A DNA stretch of 51,090 bases, taken from NCBI GenBank assembly GCA_045600125.1, contig JAZRXH010000116.1, positions 1 to 51,090 on the forward strand. Direction: 5' to 3'. The translations under genes were made by a program, and so were the position numbers. Source of the DNA: SIG622 sp045600125 (GTDB lineage Bacteria; Bacillota; Clostridia; Oscillospirales; CAG-382). A model generated the notes under the pieces. It did not search any database. It was given only the letters and a program-made list of their open reading frames with translations, and was not told the origin of the DNA. Of this stretch, positions 16,612 to 25,025 are shown piece after piece (the stretch's first letter is position 1; each line of letters begins with the position of its first letter).

Positions 16612-17634
16612 ATGGAAAAAATACTGGTTCTCGGCGGCACCGGCGCCATGGGCGTTTATCTTGTCCCCGAGCTTCTGAAAAAAGGCTATAAGGTAGACGT
16701 ATGCTCCCTCGATGACTGCACCTCGGACGATCCGAACCTCACCTATTATAAGATCAACGTCATGGACATCGAGAATCTGAAAAAGATGCTCGCAAACGGC
16801 TATGACGCCATCGTGGACTTCATGATCTACGTGACGGCGCATCACGATTTCAAGGACCGATACGAGCTCTTCCTGAAAAACACGAAGCACTATATCTATC
16901 TTTCCACCTACCGTATTTACGCCGACGAGGAGCATCCCGTCAAAGAGACCTCTCCCCGTCTTCTCGAAACGTCGAGGGACGAAAAATTCCTTGCGGCAAG
17001 AGACAACGAATACAGCCTTTACAAGGCAGAAGGGGAAGATACCCTGCGGAACTCTCCCTATAACAACTTCACCATCATCCGTCCCTCCATCACCTACTCG
17101 AAGCGCCGCTTCCAGCTGACGACGCTCGAAGCGAACGTGCTCATCAAGAGGATACGGGAGAACAAGGTCGTCGCTCTTCCCGAAGGCGCTCTCGACAAGG
17201 AAGCCTGCATGACCTGGGCAGGCGACAGCGCCAAATTCTATGCATCGGTGATCCTGAACCCGAAGGCTTACGGCGAGACCTATTCCTTCGCAACGGCAGA
17301 GCATCACACGTGGAGAGAGATCGCCGAATACTACAAAAAGATCGCCGGTCTCAGATACGTCGGCATTCCCGACGAGGACTATCTGAAAATCCTCAGCGGA
17401 GGAGTCAATTACGACGGTCTCAGCTATCAGCTCTTCTATGACCGTGAGTTCGACAGAGTAATGGACAACTCGAAGATCCTCGCCCTTGCGGGAATGTCCC
17501 AGTCGGAGATGACTCCTCTGTACGACGGTCTGAAGCGGGAATACGACGCTCTTCCCGCCGACGCTTTCACGGCAAAGAACGACGTGTCCGACAGAATGAG
17601 CAGGTATCTTGCGGAAAAGGGACTCGGGGACTGA
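16612..17634 (+). CDS. NAD-dependent epimerase/dehydratase family protein (extended SDR)
   Basis: A 340-residue Rossmann-fold protein. Seen: the N-terminal NAD(P) loop LVLGGTGAMGVYL at about 5-17, a STYRIYADEEHPVKE segment that aligns with the catalytic Ser/Thr region, and an active-site-like YSLYKAEGED (Tyr-x3-Lys). The substrate half at the C terminus has no clear specificity motif. It probably acts on a nucleotide sugar or related compound in the cytoplasm. It is divergent from an AraC regulator, has a GGAAGGA ribosome binding site and ends at a strong hairpin, so it forms a single-gene unit. Similar proteins include isoflavone-reductase-like and sugar-epimerase-like families; I cannot choose between them. 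Confidence 0.82.
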   Translation: MEKILVLGGTGAMGVYLVPELLKKGYKVDVCSLDDCTSDDPNLTYYKINVMDIENLKKMLANGYDAIVDFMIYVTAHHDFKDRYELFLKNTKHYIYLSTYRIYADEEHPVKETSPRLLETSRDEKFLAARDNEYSLYKAEGEDTLRNSPYNNFTIIRPSITYSKRRFQLTTLEANVLIKRIRENKVVALPEGALDKEACMTWAGDSAKFYASVILNPKAYGETYSFATAEHHTWREIAEYYKKIAGLRYVGIPDEDYLKILSGGVNYDGLSYQLFYDREFDRVMDNSKILALAGMSQSEMTPLYDGLKREYDALPADAFTAKNDVSDRMSRYLAEKGLGD

Positions 17635-17652
17635 CTTTACCATAACAAAACG

Positions 17653-17700
17653 CAGCCGGCATTGCACCTTTGCGATGTCGGCTGTTTCTTCTTGTTTTTT
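17653..17700 (+). terminator. Rho-independent terminator of the epimerase-like gene
   Basis: CAGCCGGCAT (17653-17662) pairs imperfectly with the region ending CGGCTG at 17684; a U-rich tract follows (TTTCTTCTTGTTTTTT). Confidence 0.8.
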
Positions 17701-17724
17701 CGGGAGCTGCGCCCCCTTACTGCT

Positions 17725-19731
17725 TTATTCCTCCGTCATGGCGCCCCGGTTGTAGAGGATCCATTTAGGTCTGTCGAGGGGATCGGGACCTCGGCGGCGG
17801 CAGGTTTTCATAAAGCCGTCGGGGCACGGGCGGTAGGAATCGAAGGCGGAGAAAAGGGCGCCTTTTCCGCTTGTCGCTGAGGCAAGGCGGATGGGATAAT
17901 CGAGGCTGTCCGCCACGGGAAGAGAGGCTTCCAGAAGCATTTTGCCGTTTTTCAGCACCGGGGTATCGAACTCGCCCCGCATCTTCGTCACGTCGCCTAT
18001 GATCTTCCCCATGTACTCGTCGGGAGCACTCACACGCACCCGGAGATAAGGCTCGAGAAGGGCGCTTCCCGCATTGGTAAGTCCCCGCAGGAAAGCCACG
18101 GGCGTTGCCACAAAGAAATCGAGCGGGTGTGTATGGATCGTATGATGCTCCCCGCCGATGAGAGTACACTTGAAGTCGGTGACCTCCCAGCCGTAGATCC
18201 CCTGCTCGGTGCAGCTGCGGAAGGACTGCTCGATATGGGCCTGATAGCGGTAGAAAAGCTGATTGTTCGGGACGTTTCCCCGGTCGAAGACCACACCGCT
18301 TCCCCTCACGGTCGGGGTGAGAAGAAGACGAACCACCGCCCAGCATGGCTTCGGCATGGTATACGCCTCGAAGCCCTCCGCTTCTTTTTTCGGCGTTTCC
18401 CGATAGACCACCGACGGTGCCGAGAAGGAGGCGGCAATGCCGTACCGTTCGAGAAGCAGAGCTTTAATAATATCAAGCTGTATTTCGCCCGTGATGCGGA
18501 TCACCACCTCCCGCTCGCTCTTTTCCCAGCGGCAGTGAAGGTACGGTTCCTCGGCGGACAGCTCTGTGAGCGCCGCCACAAGTGCGGTCAGCTTCGAGGG
18601 ATCCTCCGGCATGGCGCTGACCTGCAGAAAAGGACTGCAAAGCTCCGCATGGCGCTCGTGGAGCACCTCGCCGATAAAGTCTCCGGCTCTCGCATCGGCA
18701 AGACCGCAGAGCACGGCGATATCGCCGGCGCTTACCTCTCCCACGTCGGTGGTTTTCCCGCCGAGGGCACGGCGGATCTGGGATATTTTGCCGCCCCGCT
18801 CGCCGCTTTCCGCCATTGTCCCGGTGTCGCCGGGGCTGTGGAGAGTCACGCTGTCCCGAGCCGACAGCTTTCCGCCGAACAGCCGCACGTGGGCAAGTCT
18901 TCCCATGACCTTGTCGTGCTCGATCTTATAGATGACGCCGGACAGCTTCCCGCTTCCGAGCGCCGAGGCGTCCGGAAGATAGGTGCCGAGCGCTTCGCAA
19001 AGCTCCGGGATCCCGACGCCGAACATGGCGCTTCCGCAAAGCACCGGAACGGCACGGCAGGCGCAGACGGCATCTTTCAGAGCGCCAGCCATTTTTTCCG
19101 GCTCGATTTTTCTTTCTTCAAGATAGCTTTCGAGGATCTCATCGTCAAAGCTTCCCAAAAGCTCGCAGGTATTGCCGTACAGATCCTCGCACGGCAAGAT
19201 TCGGCAATCCTTCTCCCCTTCTTTTTCGGGACGGTTCAGAAGAAGAAAGCCCCGTCTGAAGGAGGTGCAGAGCTCCCGGAATATCTCCTCTGCCCTGCTT
19301 CCCGCCCGGTCGATCTTGTTGATAAAGACGATATACGGAAGGGAAAGTCTTTCCAGCGCAAGGAGGATGTTTTCGGTATGGGACTGGATGCCCTCCACGG
19401 CGGAGATCACCACGAGAGCGGCGTCAAGAGGCAGAAGGCTCCGTTCCGCTTCCCCCGCAAAATCCACGTGTCCGGGGGTGTCGAGGAGGTTTATCCGAAT
19501 GCCTCCCACCTCGATATCCGCAAAGGAGGAGAACACCGAAATGCCTCTTCTGCGCTCGATGTCGGTATGGTCGCTGACGGTGGAGCCGTCGTCCACGCTC
19601 CCGGCGCTCCGGATCCGGCTGCAGTGCAGCAGCAGTTTTTCGGTAACCGTGGTCTTGCCGGCGTCTACGTGGGCAAATATGCCGAGATTGGTGATTTTAC
19701 CGGTGCCCGGCGTTTCCGATGTGAATGGCAA
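17725..19731 (-). CDS. TetM-like ribosomal-protection-type GTPase (EF-G paralogue); resistance unproven
   Basis: A 668-residue translational GTPase of the TetM/TetO/EF-G group. Seen: G1 AHVDAGKTT (about 20-28), the G2 region RRRGISV, G3 DTPGH, G4 NKID, then EF-G domains II-V, with LLEPYLRVRVSAPDEYMG and a C-terminal RRRGPDPLDRPKWILYN that resembles the TetM tail. The domain IV loop of TetM (YSPVST) reads HTIHTH here, so the residues that displace tetracycline are not conserved. It is better called a TetM-like factor than a resistance gene. The start is TTG at 19731, with AAGGAGGG 7 bases upstream. It ends close to the convergent epimerase-like gene. Confidence 0.82.
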   Translation of the reverse strand: MPFTSETPGTGKITNLGIFAHVDAGKTTVTEKLLLHCSRIRSAGSVDDGSTVSDHTDIERRRGISVFSSFADIEVGGIRINLLDTPGHVDFAGEAERSLLPLDAALVVISAVEGIQSHTENILLALERLSLPYIVFINKIDRAGSRAEEIFRELCTSFRRGFLLLNRPEKEGEKDCRILPCEDLYGNTCELLGSFDDEILESYLEERKIEPEKMAGALKDAVCACRAVPVLCGSAMFGVGIPELCEALGTYLPDASALGSGKLSGVIYKIEHDKVMGRLAHVRLFGGKLSARDSVTLHSPGDTGTMAESGERGGKISQIRRALGGKTTDVGEVSAGDIAVLCGLADARAGDFIGEVLHERHAELCSPFLQVSAMPEDPSKLTALVAALTELSAEEPYLHCRWEKSEREVVIRITGEIQLDIIKALLLERYGIAASFSAPSVVYRETPKKEAEGFEAYTMPKPCWAVVRLLLTPTVRGSGVVFDRGNVPNNQLFYRYQAHIEQSFRSCTEQGIYGWEVTDFKCTLIGGEHHTIHTHPLDFFVATPVAFLRGLTNAGSALLEPYLRVRVSAPDEYMGKIIGDVTKMRGEFDTPVLKNGKMLLEASLPVADSLDYPIRLASATSGKGALFSAFDSYRPCPDGFMKTCRRRGPDPLDRPKWILYNRGAMTEE

Positions 19732-19771
19732 TGGCTGTCCCTCCTTAATGAGTATTCGGTATGCGCAATTC

Positions 19772-20950
19772 TCAAAGAATTACAAGCTCGCCGAGAAGTT
19801 CCTCGGCTTTTGTCACGCAGGAGCCTTCTTCCGCAAGAAGGACGTTCTGAAGCGTGACGTTTCTTACCTCGGCGTGAACGTATCTGTCCCGGGCCACACC
19901 GAAGGCACAGCCGTCGCCGAAAACCGTCACGTTTTCGATGACCGAATCGGTAAGTCCCTTGCAGAGAGAAACGGCATAGACGGCACTCGATACCACGTTG
20001 CGGATACTTATCCCTTTCGTGTCGCCGAGTACCGACTCGTTATCTTTGTTACAGTAGGCGGTATCGCCGATGCGGACGGCATAGCTCGTCCTTCTTCCGT
20101 ATTCGGCAAGCGGCAGGCTCACCACGCCGTCTACCGCGATATCATACAGCTTGTTCCCGCAGTCGTTGAGAAGACGGACGTTGGAGCAGACCGACTGCGT
20201 GCAGACGTTTCGGATCGCCACGCAGCGGATATCGGTGCTCTCGCCGGAAACGAGATACCCGAGCGCTCTCTCCCTGTCGCCGAGAGCGGTGAGCGCTACC
20301 GAATCGTCCTCGGTAAAGCCGGAAATATTCTCGATGAGGATATCGTGACAGCCGACCCGCAGGTCGATGCCGTCGGAATTCTTAACGGCAATAGAGGCGT
20401 AATCCTTCGGCAGAACGTCGGGATGGACGACGCCGTTTTCGTCGATGCTCGAAAAATCCGACTTGAAGGAAAGGCTGCGGAAAACGGAGTCCGAAACGAA
20501 GATGTTCGTGATGCCCCACCAGCGCTGATTCTGTATCTTTATGTTCTCCATAACGATGCCGCTGCAGTTCACAAAAAGGATCGGCGTATTTTTGGAAATG
20601 TGGGGCAGTCCGTCCTTTTCGCTGTTCTTCTCGGAAAGACCGTTATAGCCTCCGCCGTCGATCACGGCGTTTTCTCTTCCCCGGATAACGATGTTCTTCT
20701 GGCGGTTTTCCGGCGTTCTTTCTCCGGATAGCCGCACGTTTTCGTTGACGAACATATTGATGAAGGTATTCGGTGCAAGCTTTAACACGGCTCCGTCGAG
20801 AAGAAGCTCGATATCGCTCGGGATGTAGATCGTGTCCTGGATGATCCATTCCTCCGAGCCCTTCGGGGTACGCTTCGGGATGAGCACCCGATCGACTCCC
20901 GAATTCTTTGCCTCTTTTATGGCGGCGACAATGGTTTCGTTGTCGGTCAC
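19772..20950 (-). CDS. GH28-like right-handed beta-helix protein (5' end interrupted by an in-frame TGA)
   Basis: A 392-residue pectate-lyase-fold protein resembling GH28 polygalacturonases. Seen: an N-terminal TDNETIVAAIKEAKNSG (pectate-lyase superfamily start), repeated beta-helix turns, NSDGIDLRVG at 191-200 and EDDSVAL at 214-220, which correspond to the NTD and DD acids of GH28. The His (GHG) and RIK motifs are not evident, so activity is uncertain. No signal peptide is seen, so it may act on imported oligosaccharides. The only start after the TGA is GTG at 20950, without a ribosome binding site. The same frame continues upstream to an ATG at 20995 with a good ribosome binding site, 12 codons before the TGA. 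It may be a pseudogene or use internal initiation. It follows the nitroreductase. Confidence 0.7.
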   Translation of the reverse strand: MTDNETIVAAIKEAKNSGVDRVLIPKRTPKGSEEWIIQDTIYIPSDIELLLDGAVLKLAPNTFINMFVNENVRLSGERTPENRQKNIVIRGRENAVIDGGGYNGLSEKNSEKDGLPHISKNTPILFVNCSGIVMENIKIQNQRWWGITNIFVSDSVFRSLSFKSDFSSIDENGVVHPDVLPKDYASIAVKNSDGIDLRVGCHDILIENISGFTEDDSVALTALGDRERALGYLVSGESTDIRCVAIRNVCTQSVCSNVRLLNDCGNKLYDIAVDGVVSLPLAEYGRRTSYAVRIGDTAYCNKDNESVLGDTKGISIRNVVSSAVYAVSLCKGLTDSVIENVTVFGDGCAFGVARDRYVHAEVRNVTLQNVLLAEEGSCVTKAEELLGELVIL

Positions 20951-20956
20951 AGCAGG

Positions 20957-20995
20957 TCATTCGGCGACGATGTATTTTATTTCCGCAGTATTCAT
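20957..20995 (-). other. Twelve-codon in-frame 5' extension ending in TGA, upstream of the GH28-like gene
   Basis: ATG at 20995 with AGGA 9 bases upstream starts MNTAEIKYIVAE and stops at TGA (20959-20957). The reading then continues without any shift into the GH28-like frame (PAVTDNETIV). The junction reads like the normal N terminus of a pectate-lyase-superfamily protein with one codon changed to TGA. Confidence 0.75.
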
Positions 20996-21052
20996 GTCGT
21001 TCGTTCCTATTCGTTCCTTATCTTTTACCGATTTTGTCAATGCATGGATATT

Positions 21053-21721
21053 TTATCCCCAGATAAAGTTCTCCTTTCCGGCACCCAGCTCAAAGTGGAG
21101 CTTTGCGATGCCGAGGTCGATGCTGTTGTAAAAGCCCATGAGGGCTTTGGCGGTGACCACGTTCCCGGTTCGTTCAAAATAAAACTTCTGCTGATTGATC
21201 GCCGTGGGAGCAAGGCTCGCCATTTCCACGCCCTTTCTGTACCATTCGGGAGAGGAATCCGAAAGATCCGACAGCTTCTCAAGTGGCTTTGACTTGTGCG
21301 GAACGCCGCCCGTTTCCCCGTACCCGAGAGCGATGACTATGTGGAGTTTCTTCCCGGCGGGCAGTTCTGCCGGTACCTTTGACTTATTGTAGGTCAGCGC
21401 CACCCAGCAGGTATTGAGTCCGAGGATCTGGGCGTCCAGAACGGCTTTCTCGCCGTAGTATCCGCACTTTTCCTCCACGTCCTTTCCGTGGGCGTCCCCG
21501 ATGATCGCAAAGTAATTCCGCACGTTTTTCAGATTCGACGAAAACCACAAGTCTGCTCCGAAGGCTCCCGGCTCCTCGGTAAACAGCCGGATATCAAGGC
21601 CGCTCTCGGCGTTGTATTTTTCAAGGCTCCTGCGCAGTGCCTGCACCTTGACCTCTTCGATGGGGTCGTCCTTATAGGAACGAACCGAGTGTCTTTTCTT
21701 CATGGCGTCGATGTATAACAT
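21053..21721 (-). CDS. Nitroreductase family protein
   Basis: A 222-residue flavin-dependent oxidoreductase of the nitroreductase family. Seen: KRHSVRSYKDDPI at the N terminus (FMN phosphate contacts), YGEKAVLDAQILGLNTCWVALTYN in the middle, an IALGYGE strand, and PTAINQQKFYF with the family Asn-Gln-Gln segment. The physiological substrate is not predictable. The ATG at 21721 has GAGGGG 6 bases upstream and replaces a longer frame to 21844. It is divergent from the isomerase at 21990 and precedes the GH28-like gene by 58 bases to its upstream ATG, so those two may form an operon. Confidence 0.88.
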   Translation of the reverse strand: MLYIDAMKKRHSVRSYKDDPIEEVKVQALRRSLEKYNAESGLDIRLFTEEPGAFGADLWFSSNLKNVRNYFAIIGDAHGKDVEEKCGYYGEKAVLDAQILGLNTCWVALTYNKSKVPAELPAGKKLHIVIALGYGETGGVPHKSKPLEKLSDLSDSSPEWYRKGVEMASLAPTAINQQKFYFERTGNVVTAKALMGFYNSIDLGIAKLHFELGAGKENFIWG

Positions 21722-21870
21722 TGCTTTCCCCTCTTTCGCTTTTTTAGGTTCGGCGGGCACTCTTTCCCCGCTTTGACGACAGTATAACACGCATTTATGA
21801 AGAAATTTAGTGAAAAATAATATTTCAAAGCCGGAAAATATCAAAATCCGAAAAAAATCTTCTTTCGGTA

Positions 21871-21899
21871 TTGCAAAGACCGCCGGCAGGTGCTATAAT
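21871..21899 (+). promoter_or_regulatory. Sigma-A promoter for the isomerase gene at 21990
   Basis: Plus strand: TTGCAA at 21871-21876, a 17-base spacer, TATAAT at 21894-21899. The leader is about 84 bases; no known riboswitch was recognised in it. Confidence 0.8.
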
Positions 21900-21989
21900 T
21901 TTCTCAGTGTACCGATGAACTGCCGGAATCGGGTAAGTAATCGGAGTTGGTAACAAATCGAAAAAGAGAAAAGAGAAAGGAAGAAAAAC

Positions 21990-22781
21990 ATGAGAATAGG
22001 CGTATGTGTGGGAATAAAGGACCTCGACAAGATCCGAAGTGCCAAGAAAGCGGGCTTCGATTACATTGAAACCGGCTTTGCCGGCTTTGCCAATGCCACC
22101 GACGAAGAAAGACGTGCCTTCTGCGACGTTCTCGCCGAGTGCGATATCAAGGTCGAAGCCATGAACGGCTTTATCACCGAGAAGGTCGTGGGCGACGAAT
22201 ACTCCGAGGAAAAAGTAAAGGCATATCTCGACCGGGCTTTTGCGCTCTGCTGCGGCATGACCGACGTGAAGTCCGTCGTATTCGGTTCGGGTGCTGCAAG
22301 AAAGGTACCCGACGGCTTCCCCATGGAGAAGGCGCTGGAACAGTTCAGGTACGTTTGCCGTGAGCTCGTGGAGCCCATGTGCGAAAAGTACGGCGTAAAC
22401 ATCGCCATTGAAAATCTGCAGAAGAAGGAAACCAACATCCTCAACAAGGACGCCGACGTGAACGCCATAGCAAACGAGATCGGCTGTGAGCACATCAAGG
22501 TGCTGTCCGACAACTACCACATGGTATTGGAAGAAGAGCCCTACAGCGTCATTGAGACCTTCGGCAATAACCTCGTTCATGCCCATATCGCAAATCCCGA
22601 AGGAAGACTTTATCCCATGCCCACCGATACGCATGATTACAAGCCCTTCTTTGCGGCTATGAAGAAGATTGGCTACGACGAGAGAGTTTCGGTCGAGGCA
22701 GGTCTTCCCGAAGGCATGACCAATGAAGAGGCTCTGCCCGTTTGCGCTGCATTTCTCCGCAAGGTGATTGCCGAGGCGTAA
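21990..22781 (+). CDS. Sugar phosphate isomerase/epimerase (TIM barrel), second copy
   Basis: A 263-residue cytoplasmic TIM-barrel protein of the xylose isomerase-like family. Seen: MRIGVCVGIKDLDKI, GFDYIETGFAGFAN, VEAMNGF, a conserved IAIENLQ strand with the expected metal-binding Glu, HIKVLSDNYHM, LVHAHIANPEGR and a C-terminal VSVEAGLPEG with a second Glu. This pattern fits divalent metal binding by Glu/Asp/His/Glu. It differs clearly from the copy at 10775-11596, so it is a separate enzyme. A GAAAGGAAG ribosome binding site and its own promoter and terminator make it monocistronic. The substrate is unknown; ketose 3-epimerisation and inositol-type reactions are possible. Confidence 0.85.
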   Translation: MRIGVCVGIKDLDKIRSAKKAGFDYIETGFAGFANATDEERRAFCDVLAECDIKVEAMNGFITEKVVGDEYSEEKVKAYLDRAFALCCGMTDVKSVVFGSGAARKVPDGFPMEKALEQFRYVCRELVEPMCEKYGVNIAIENLQKKETNILNKDADVNAIANEIGCEHIKVLSDNYHMVLEEEPYSVIETFGNNLVHAHIANPEGRLYPMPTDTHDYKPFFAAMKKIGYDERVSVEAGLPEGMTNEEALPVCAAFLRKVIAEA

Positions 22782-22808
22782 AGGCTCTGAGTTCATCGAA
22801 AAAGCATA

Positions 22809-22845
22809 CCGACCGTGCTGAATAATGGCACGGTCGGCGTTTTGT
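22809..22845 (+). terminator. Rho-independent terminator of the second isomerase gene
   Basis: CCGACCGTGC (22809-22818) and GCACGGTCGG (22828-22837) form a perfect 10-base-pair stem followed by CGTTTTGTCT. Confidence 0.9.
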
Positions 22846-22909
22846 CTGCGTCTGATTTTGTCCGATTTGCAAAAAATCCGGCAATTTTTCGGGTGAAAGG
22901 TCGTTCCTT

Positions 22910-23368
22910 TCATTCCGTCTTCTTTTTCCTTATGACGATATGGAGCGAGCATTTATTTTCGCCGCCATAGGCAAGATTCCGCACGGCGGTGACCTCGGTG
23001 GGACAGTCGAGAACCGGAAGGATGGCGTCCCGGAAGTCGGATCGCAGCGTGCCGACGAATTTTCCTTCGGCTGTGATAAAGCCCACAAAAAGCGAGCCGC
23101 CGCTGTCTCGGATCCTTCTGAGCGTCAGCCAGTCCCCTTCTTTTACGCCGGAAATATTGCCCGTTTCTTCTTCCGGGAAGGTCATTACCTCCAAAGGCAC
23201 GGTTTCGACGGTCGTATAAAAGTCGAACAGCACGTCCTCCGGGTACCTTTTCTCCTTTCGGTGAAGAAAACGATAGATCCCGCCGACGGCTTTACAGAGG
23301 AGCGCAAGCAGAAGCACGGCTCCGAAAAGGACAAGGATCACGACGATCGTTTTTTCACCGTTTGTCAT
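22910..23368 (-). CDS. Hypothetical single-pass membrane protein
   Basis: A 152-residue protein of no recognised family. Seen: a membrane segment at about 7-28 (TIVVILVLFGAVLLLALLCKAVGG), a basic stretch after it (RFLHRKEKRYPE), then a soluble part with short beta strands and a basic C terminus (IRKKKTE). The soluble part contains EGDWLTLRRI and LFVGFITAEGKFVGTL, which may form a small beta domain. The N terminus is short and the positive charges after the segment suggest an inside C terminus. The ATG at 23368 has GGGGGAG 8 bases upstream and replaces a longer frame to 23413. It stands alone between a terminator and tRNA-Pro. Confidence 0.65.
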   Translation of the reverse strand: MTNGEKTIVVILVLFGAVLLLALLCKAVGGIYRFLHRKEKRYPEDVLFDFYTTVETVPLEVMTFPEEETGNISGVKEGDWLTLRRIRDSGGSLFVGFITAEGKFVGTLRSDFRDAILPVLDCPTEVTAVRNLAYGGENKCSLHIVIRKKKTE

Positions 23369-23438
23369 GTAAAGTTCTCCCCCTTTCGTCTTTGTCATTG
23401 TCCTGCGGCTCATGTGCGGCTCATATGGGAAAAAGGTC

Positions 23439-23467
23439 TTGACAAAAAGCCGCAGGCGTGGTAAAAT
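23439..23467 (+). promoter_or_regulatory. Sigma-A promoter for tRNA-Pro
   Basis: Plus strand: TTGACA at 23439-23444, a 17-base spacer, TAAAAT at 23462-23467. The transcript start would be about 30 bases before the mature tRNA. Confidence 0.8.
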
Positions 23468-23504
23468 AACAGAAAAAACAACAGAAAGTAAAAATCAGAA
23501 TTAT

Positions 23505-23576
23505 CGGGGTGTGGCCCAATGGTAAGGCGCTTGGTTTGGGACCAAGATTGCGGGGGTTCGATTCCCTTCACTCCGA
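23505..23576 (+). tRNA. tRNA-Pro (anticodon TGG)
   Basis: A 72-base cloverleaf. The acceptor stem CGGGGTG pairs with CACTCCG (one G-T pair), the discriminator base is A. The anticodon stem CTTGG/CCAAG encloses a TTTGGGA loop with anticodon TGG. The T arm GGGGG-TTCGATT-CCCTT has two G-T pairs. The first pair is C1-G72 with A73, typical of bacterial tRNA-Pro. CCA is not encoded. It has its own promoter and terminator. Confidence 0.93.
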
Positions 23577-23582
23577 TGAACG

Positions 23583-23615
23583 TCTGCCGGGTATGCTGTG
23601 CCCGGCAGATTTTTT
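23583..23615 (+). terminator. Rho-independent terminator after tRNA-Pro
   Basis: TCTGCCGGG (23583-23591) and CCCGGCAGA (23601-23609) form a perfect 9-base-pair stem followed by TTTTTT. Confidence 0.93.
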
Positions 23616-23677
23616 ATGCCCGCCGTGCAGGAACCTTCGTATCACTCGTCACGGGGTATAACGACCCGTCTGTTGGC

Positions 23678-24817
23678 TCAGACCTCCGCAAAAACATGCT
23701 CCTCGGCGCTCTTTCTTGCAAGAAGGCACAGATACGCCGAAGCGATGCCGTCACGGAGTCCGCAGGTCGAAGGAGCGCCGCCGATAGTATCGACAAAGAT
23801 CTTTGCGAGAACGGCGTCGCCGCCGCCGTGATTACCGCTTCCGTTTACACGGTACACGTCGCACCTTTCCTCGAAGTGACGGAATACGGTGATGCGGTCG
23901 GTACGCCAGTCGAATTCCAGCGTCGCCTTATGACCGATGACCCTCGCTCCCCTCTTTCCCGCCATCTTCCGGGCGACGAAATTCTGGGTATACACGGCGT
24001 GGACGCCGTTCGTATATTGCAGAATGGCGCTGTTGCTGTCCTCGATGGTAGCGCCTTTTGCGAAAACGCAGTAGTCGAAGGGGCTGAATGATTTATTTTG
24101 GTCGGGAGTATACTCGGGGCATTCGTCCTTTTCGGGACAGTCACGGCAGAAAAGAGGCTCGTCCTTCGTAAGACCGTAGACCGTCTTGGAGGACACGGCA
24201 CAGATGCTCTTCGCCGTAAAGCCGCAGAGATAGTTTATGTAATCGAAATCGTGGGTCGCCTTCTGCAGGAACTGACCGCCGGTCTCGGAAGCGTCCCGGT
24301 ACCACTTGTGGTAATAGCCGATGCCGTAATAGACGTTGTTCCACGCCTGGATCTGGGAGATCGTTCCGAGTGCGCCGGAATCGATGATCTCCTTTGCCTT
24401 CCGGACGTGCTCGGTAAGCCGCAAAGGGAACGAGACCGTCACCTTTTCACACGCCTCCGGGTATTTTTCAGGAAGTCCTTTCAGCGTCTCAAGCTGTTCA
24501 AAGCTCGTGCAGACCGGCTTTTCGAGGAAGAGCGGGATATTCTTTTCGATGACTTTTCCGGCGAGCTCTGCATGGAGCGAGCAGCGGGTACCGATGCAGA
24601 CGCCGTCCGGACGGCAGGAAGCGAGCATTTCGTCGGCGCTGTCAAAAAATCGTATTTTTGAAACGTCGAAGCCTTTAATCGAAAGCTCCTCCCGGATCTC
24701 CCCGCACCGCACGTCCGCCACAAAGGCGAGTCTTGCCTTTCCGGTCTCGAGGATCCTTTGCAGCATACTGCTCATGCGGCTTCCGAGTCCGATGATGCCT
24801 ATATCGTACATGTTCAT
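23678..24817 (-). CDS. Gfo/Idh/MocA family oxidoreductase
   Basis: A 379-residue NAD(P)-dependent oxidoreductase. Seen: the N-terminal Rossmann loop IGIIGLGSRMSSML, DSADEMLASCRPDGVCIGTR, and FLEKPVCTSFEQL with the conserved Glu-Lys-Pro, then a second domain with THDFDYINYLCG, which carries a likely catalytic His, and a beta-sheet half for the substrate. A Cys cluster (CRDCPEKDECPEY) in the second half is unusual for the family. Substrates are usually sugars, inositols or their acids. The ATG at 24817 has GGAGGG upstream. It is divergent to the SGNH hydrolase gene. Confidence 0.85.
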   Translation of the reverse strand: MNMYDIGIIGLGSRMSSMLQRILETGKARLAFVADVRCGEIREELSIKGFDVSKIRFFDSADEMLASCRPDGVCIGTRCSLHAELAGKVIEKNIPLFLEKPVCTSFEQLETLKGLPEKYPEACEKVTVSFPLRLTEHVRKAKEIIDSGALGTISQIQAWNNVYYGIGYYHKWYRDASETGGQFLQKATHDFDYINYLCGFTAKSICAVSSKTVYGLTKDEPLFCRDCPEKDECPEYTPDQNKSFSPFDYCVFAKGATIEDSNSAILQYTNGVHAVYTQNFVARKMAGKRGARVIGHKATLEFDWRTDRITVFRHFEERCDVYRVNGSGNHGGGDAVLAKIFVDTIGGAPSTCGLRDGIASAYLCLLARKSAEEHVFAEV

Positions 24818-24946
24818 ATCTCCCTCCGAATGGTATTCTGTTTTCATTATAGCACAAAGACGGCGGAATGAAAAGACAAAAACTGCTGAAAATCAGCACG
24901 ATTCTGCTGTAAAAGTTCAATATTTCCGATTCTTTGCCCTTCGTTC

Positions 24947-24975
24947 TTGACAAAACGGGTGAAAAGGACTAAAAT
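24947..24975 (+). promoter_or_regulatory. Sigma-A promoter for the SGNH hydrolase gene
   Basis: Plus strand: TTGACA at 24947-24952, a 17-base spacer, TAAAAT at 24970-24975, followed by a leader of about 45 bases. Confidence 0.8.
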
Positions 24976-25025
24976 AGCCGTACGGGCAAAAACACTTTTG
25001 TTAATAATATATTGAGGTGAATAGA

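Noticed and set aside
17725..19731. Tetracycline resistance gene call
   Set aside because: The family is right but the loop needed to displace the drug is not conserved, and no transfer elements surround it.
20643..20960. Arg-rich 105-codon minus-strand frame starting just before the GH28-like gene
   Set aside because: It is a shifted frame of the beta-helix gene with an unlikely composition.
23505..24847. Integration site of a mobile element at tRNA-Pro
   Set aside because: No integrase, no repeated tRNA 3' end and ordinary genes on both sides.
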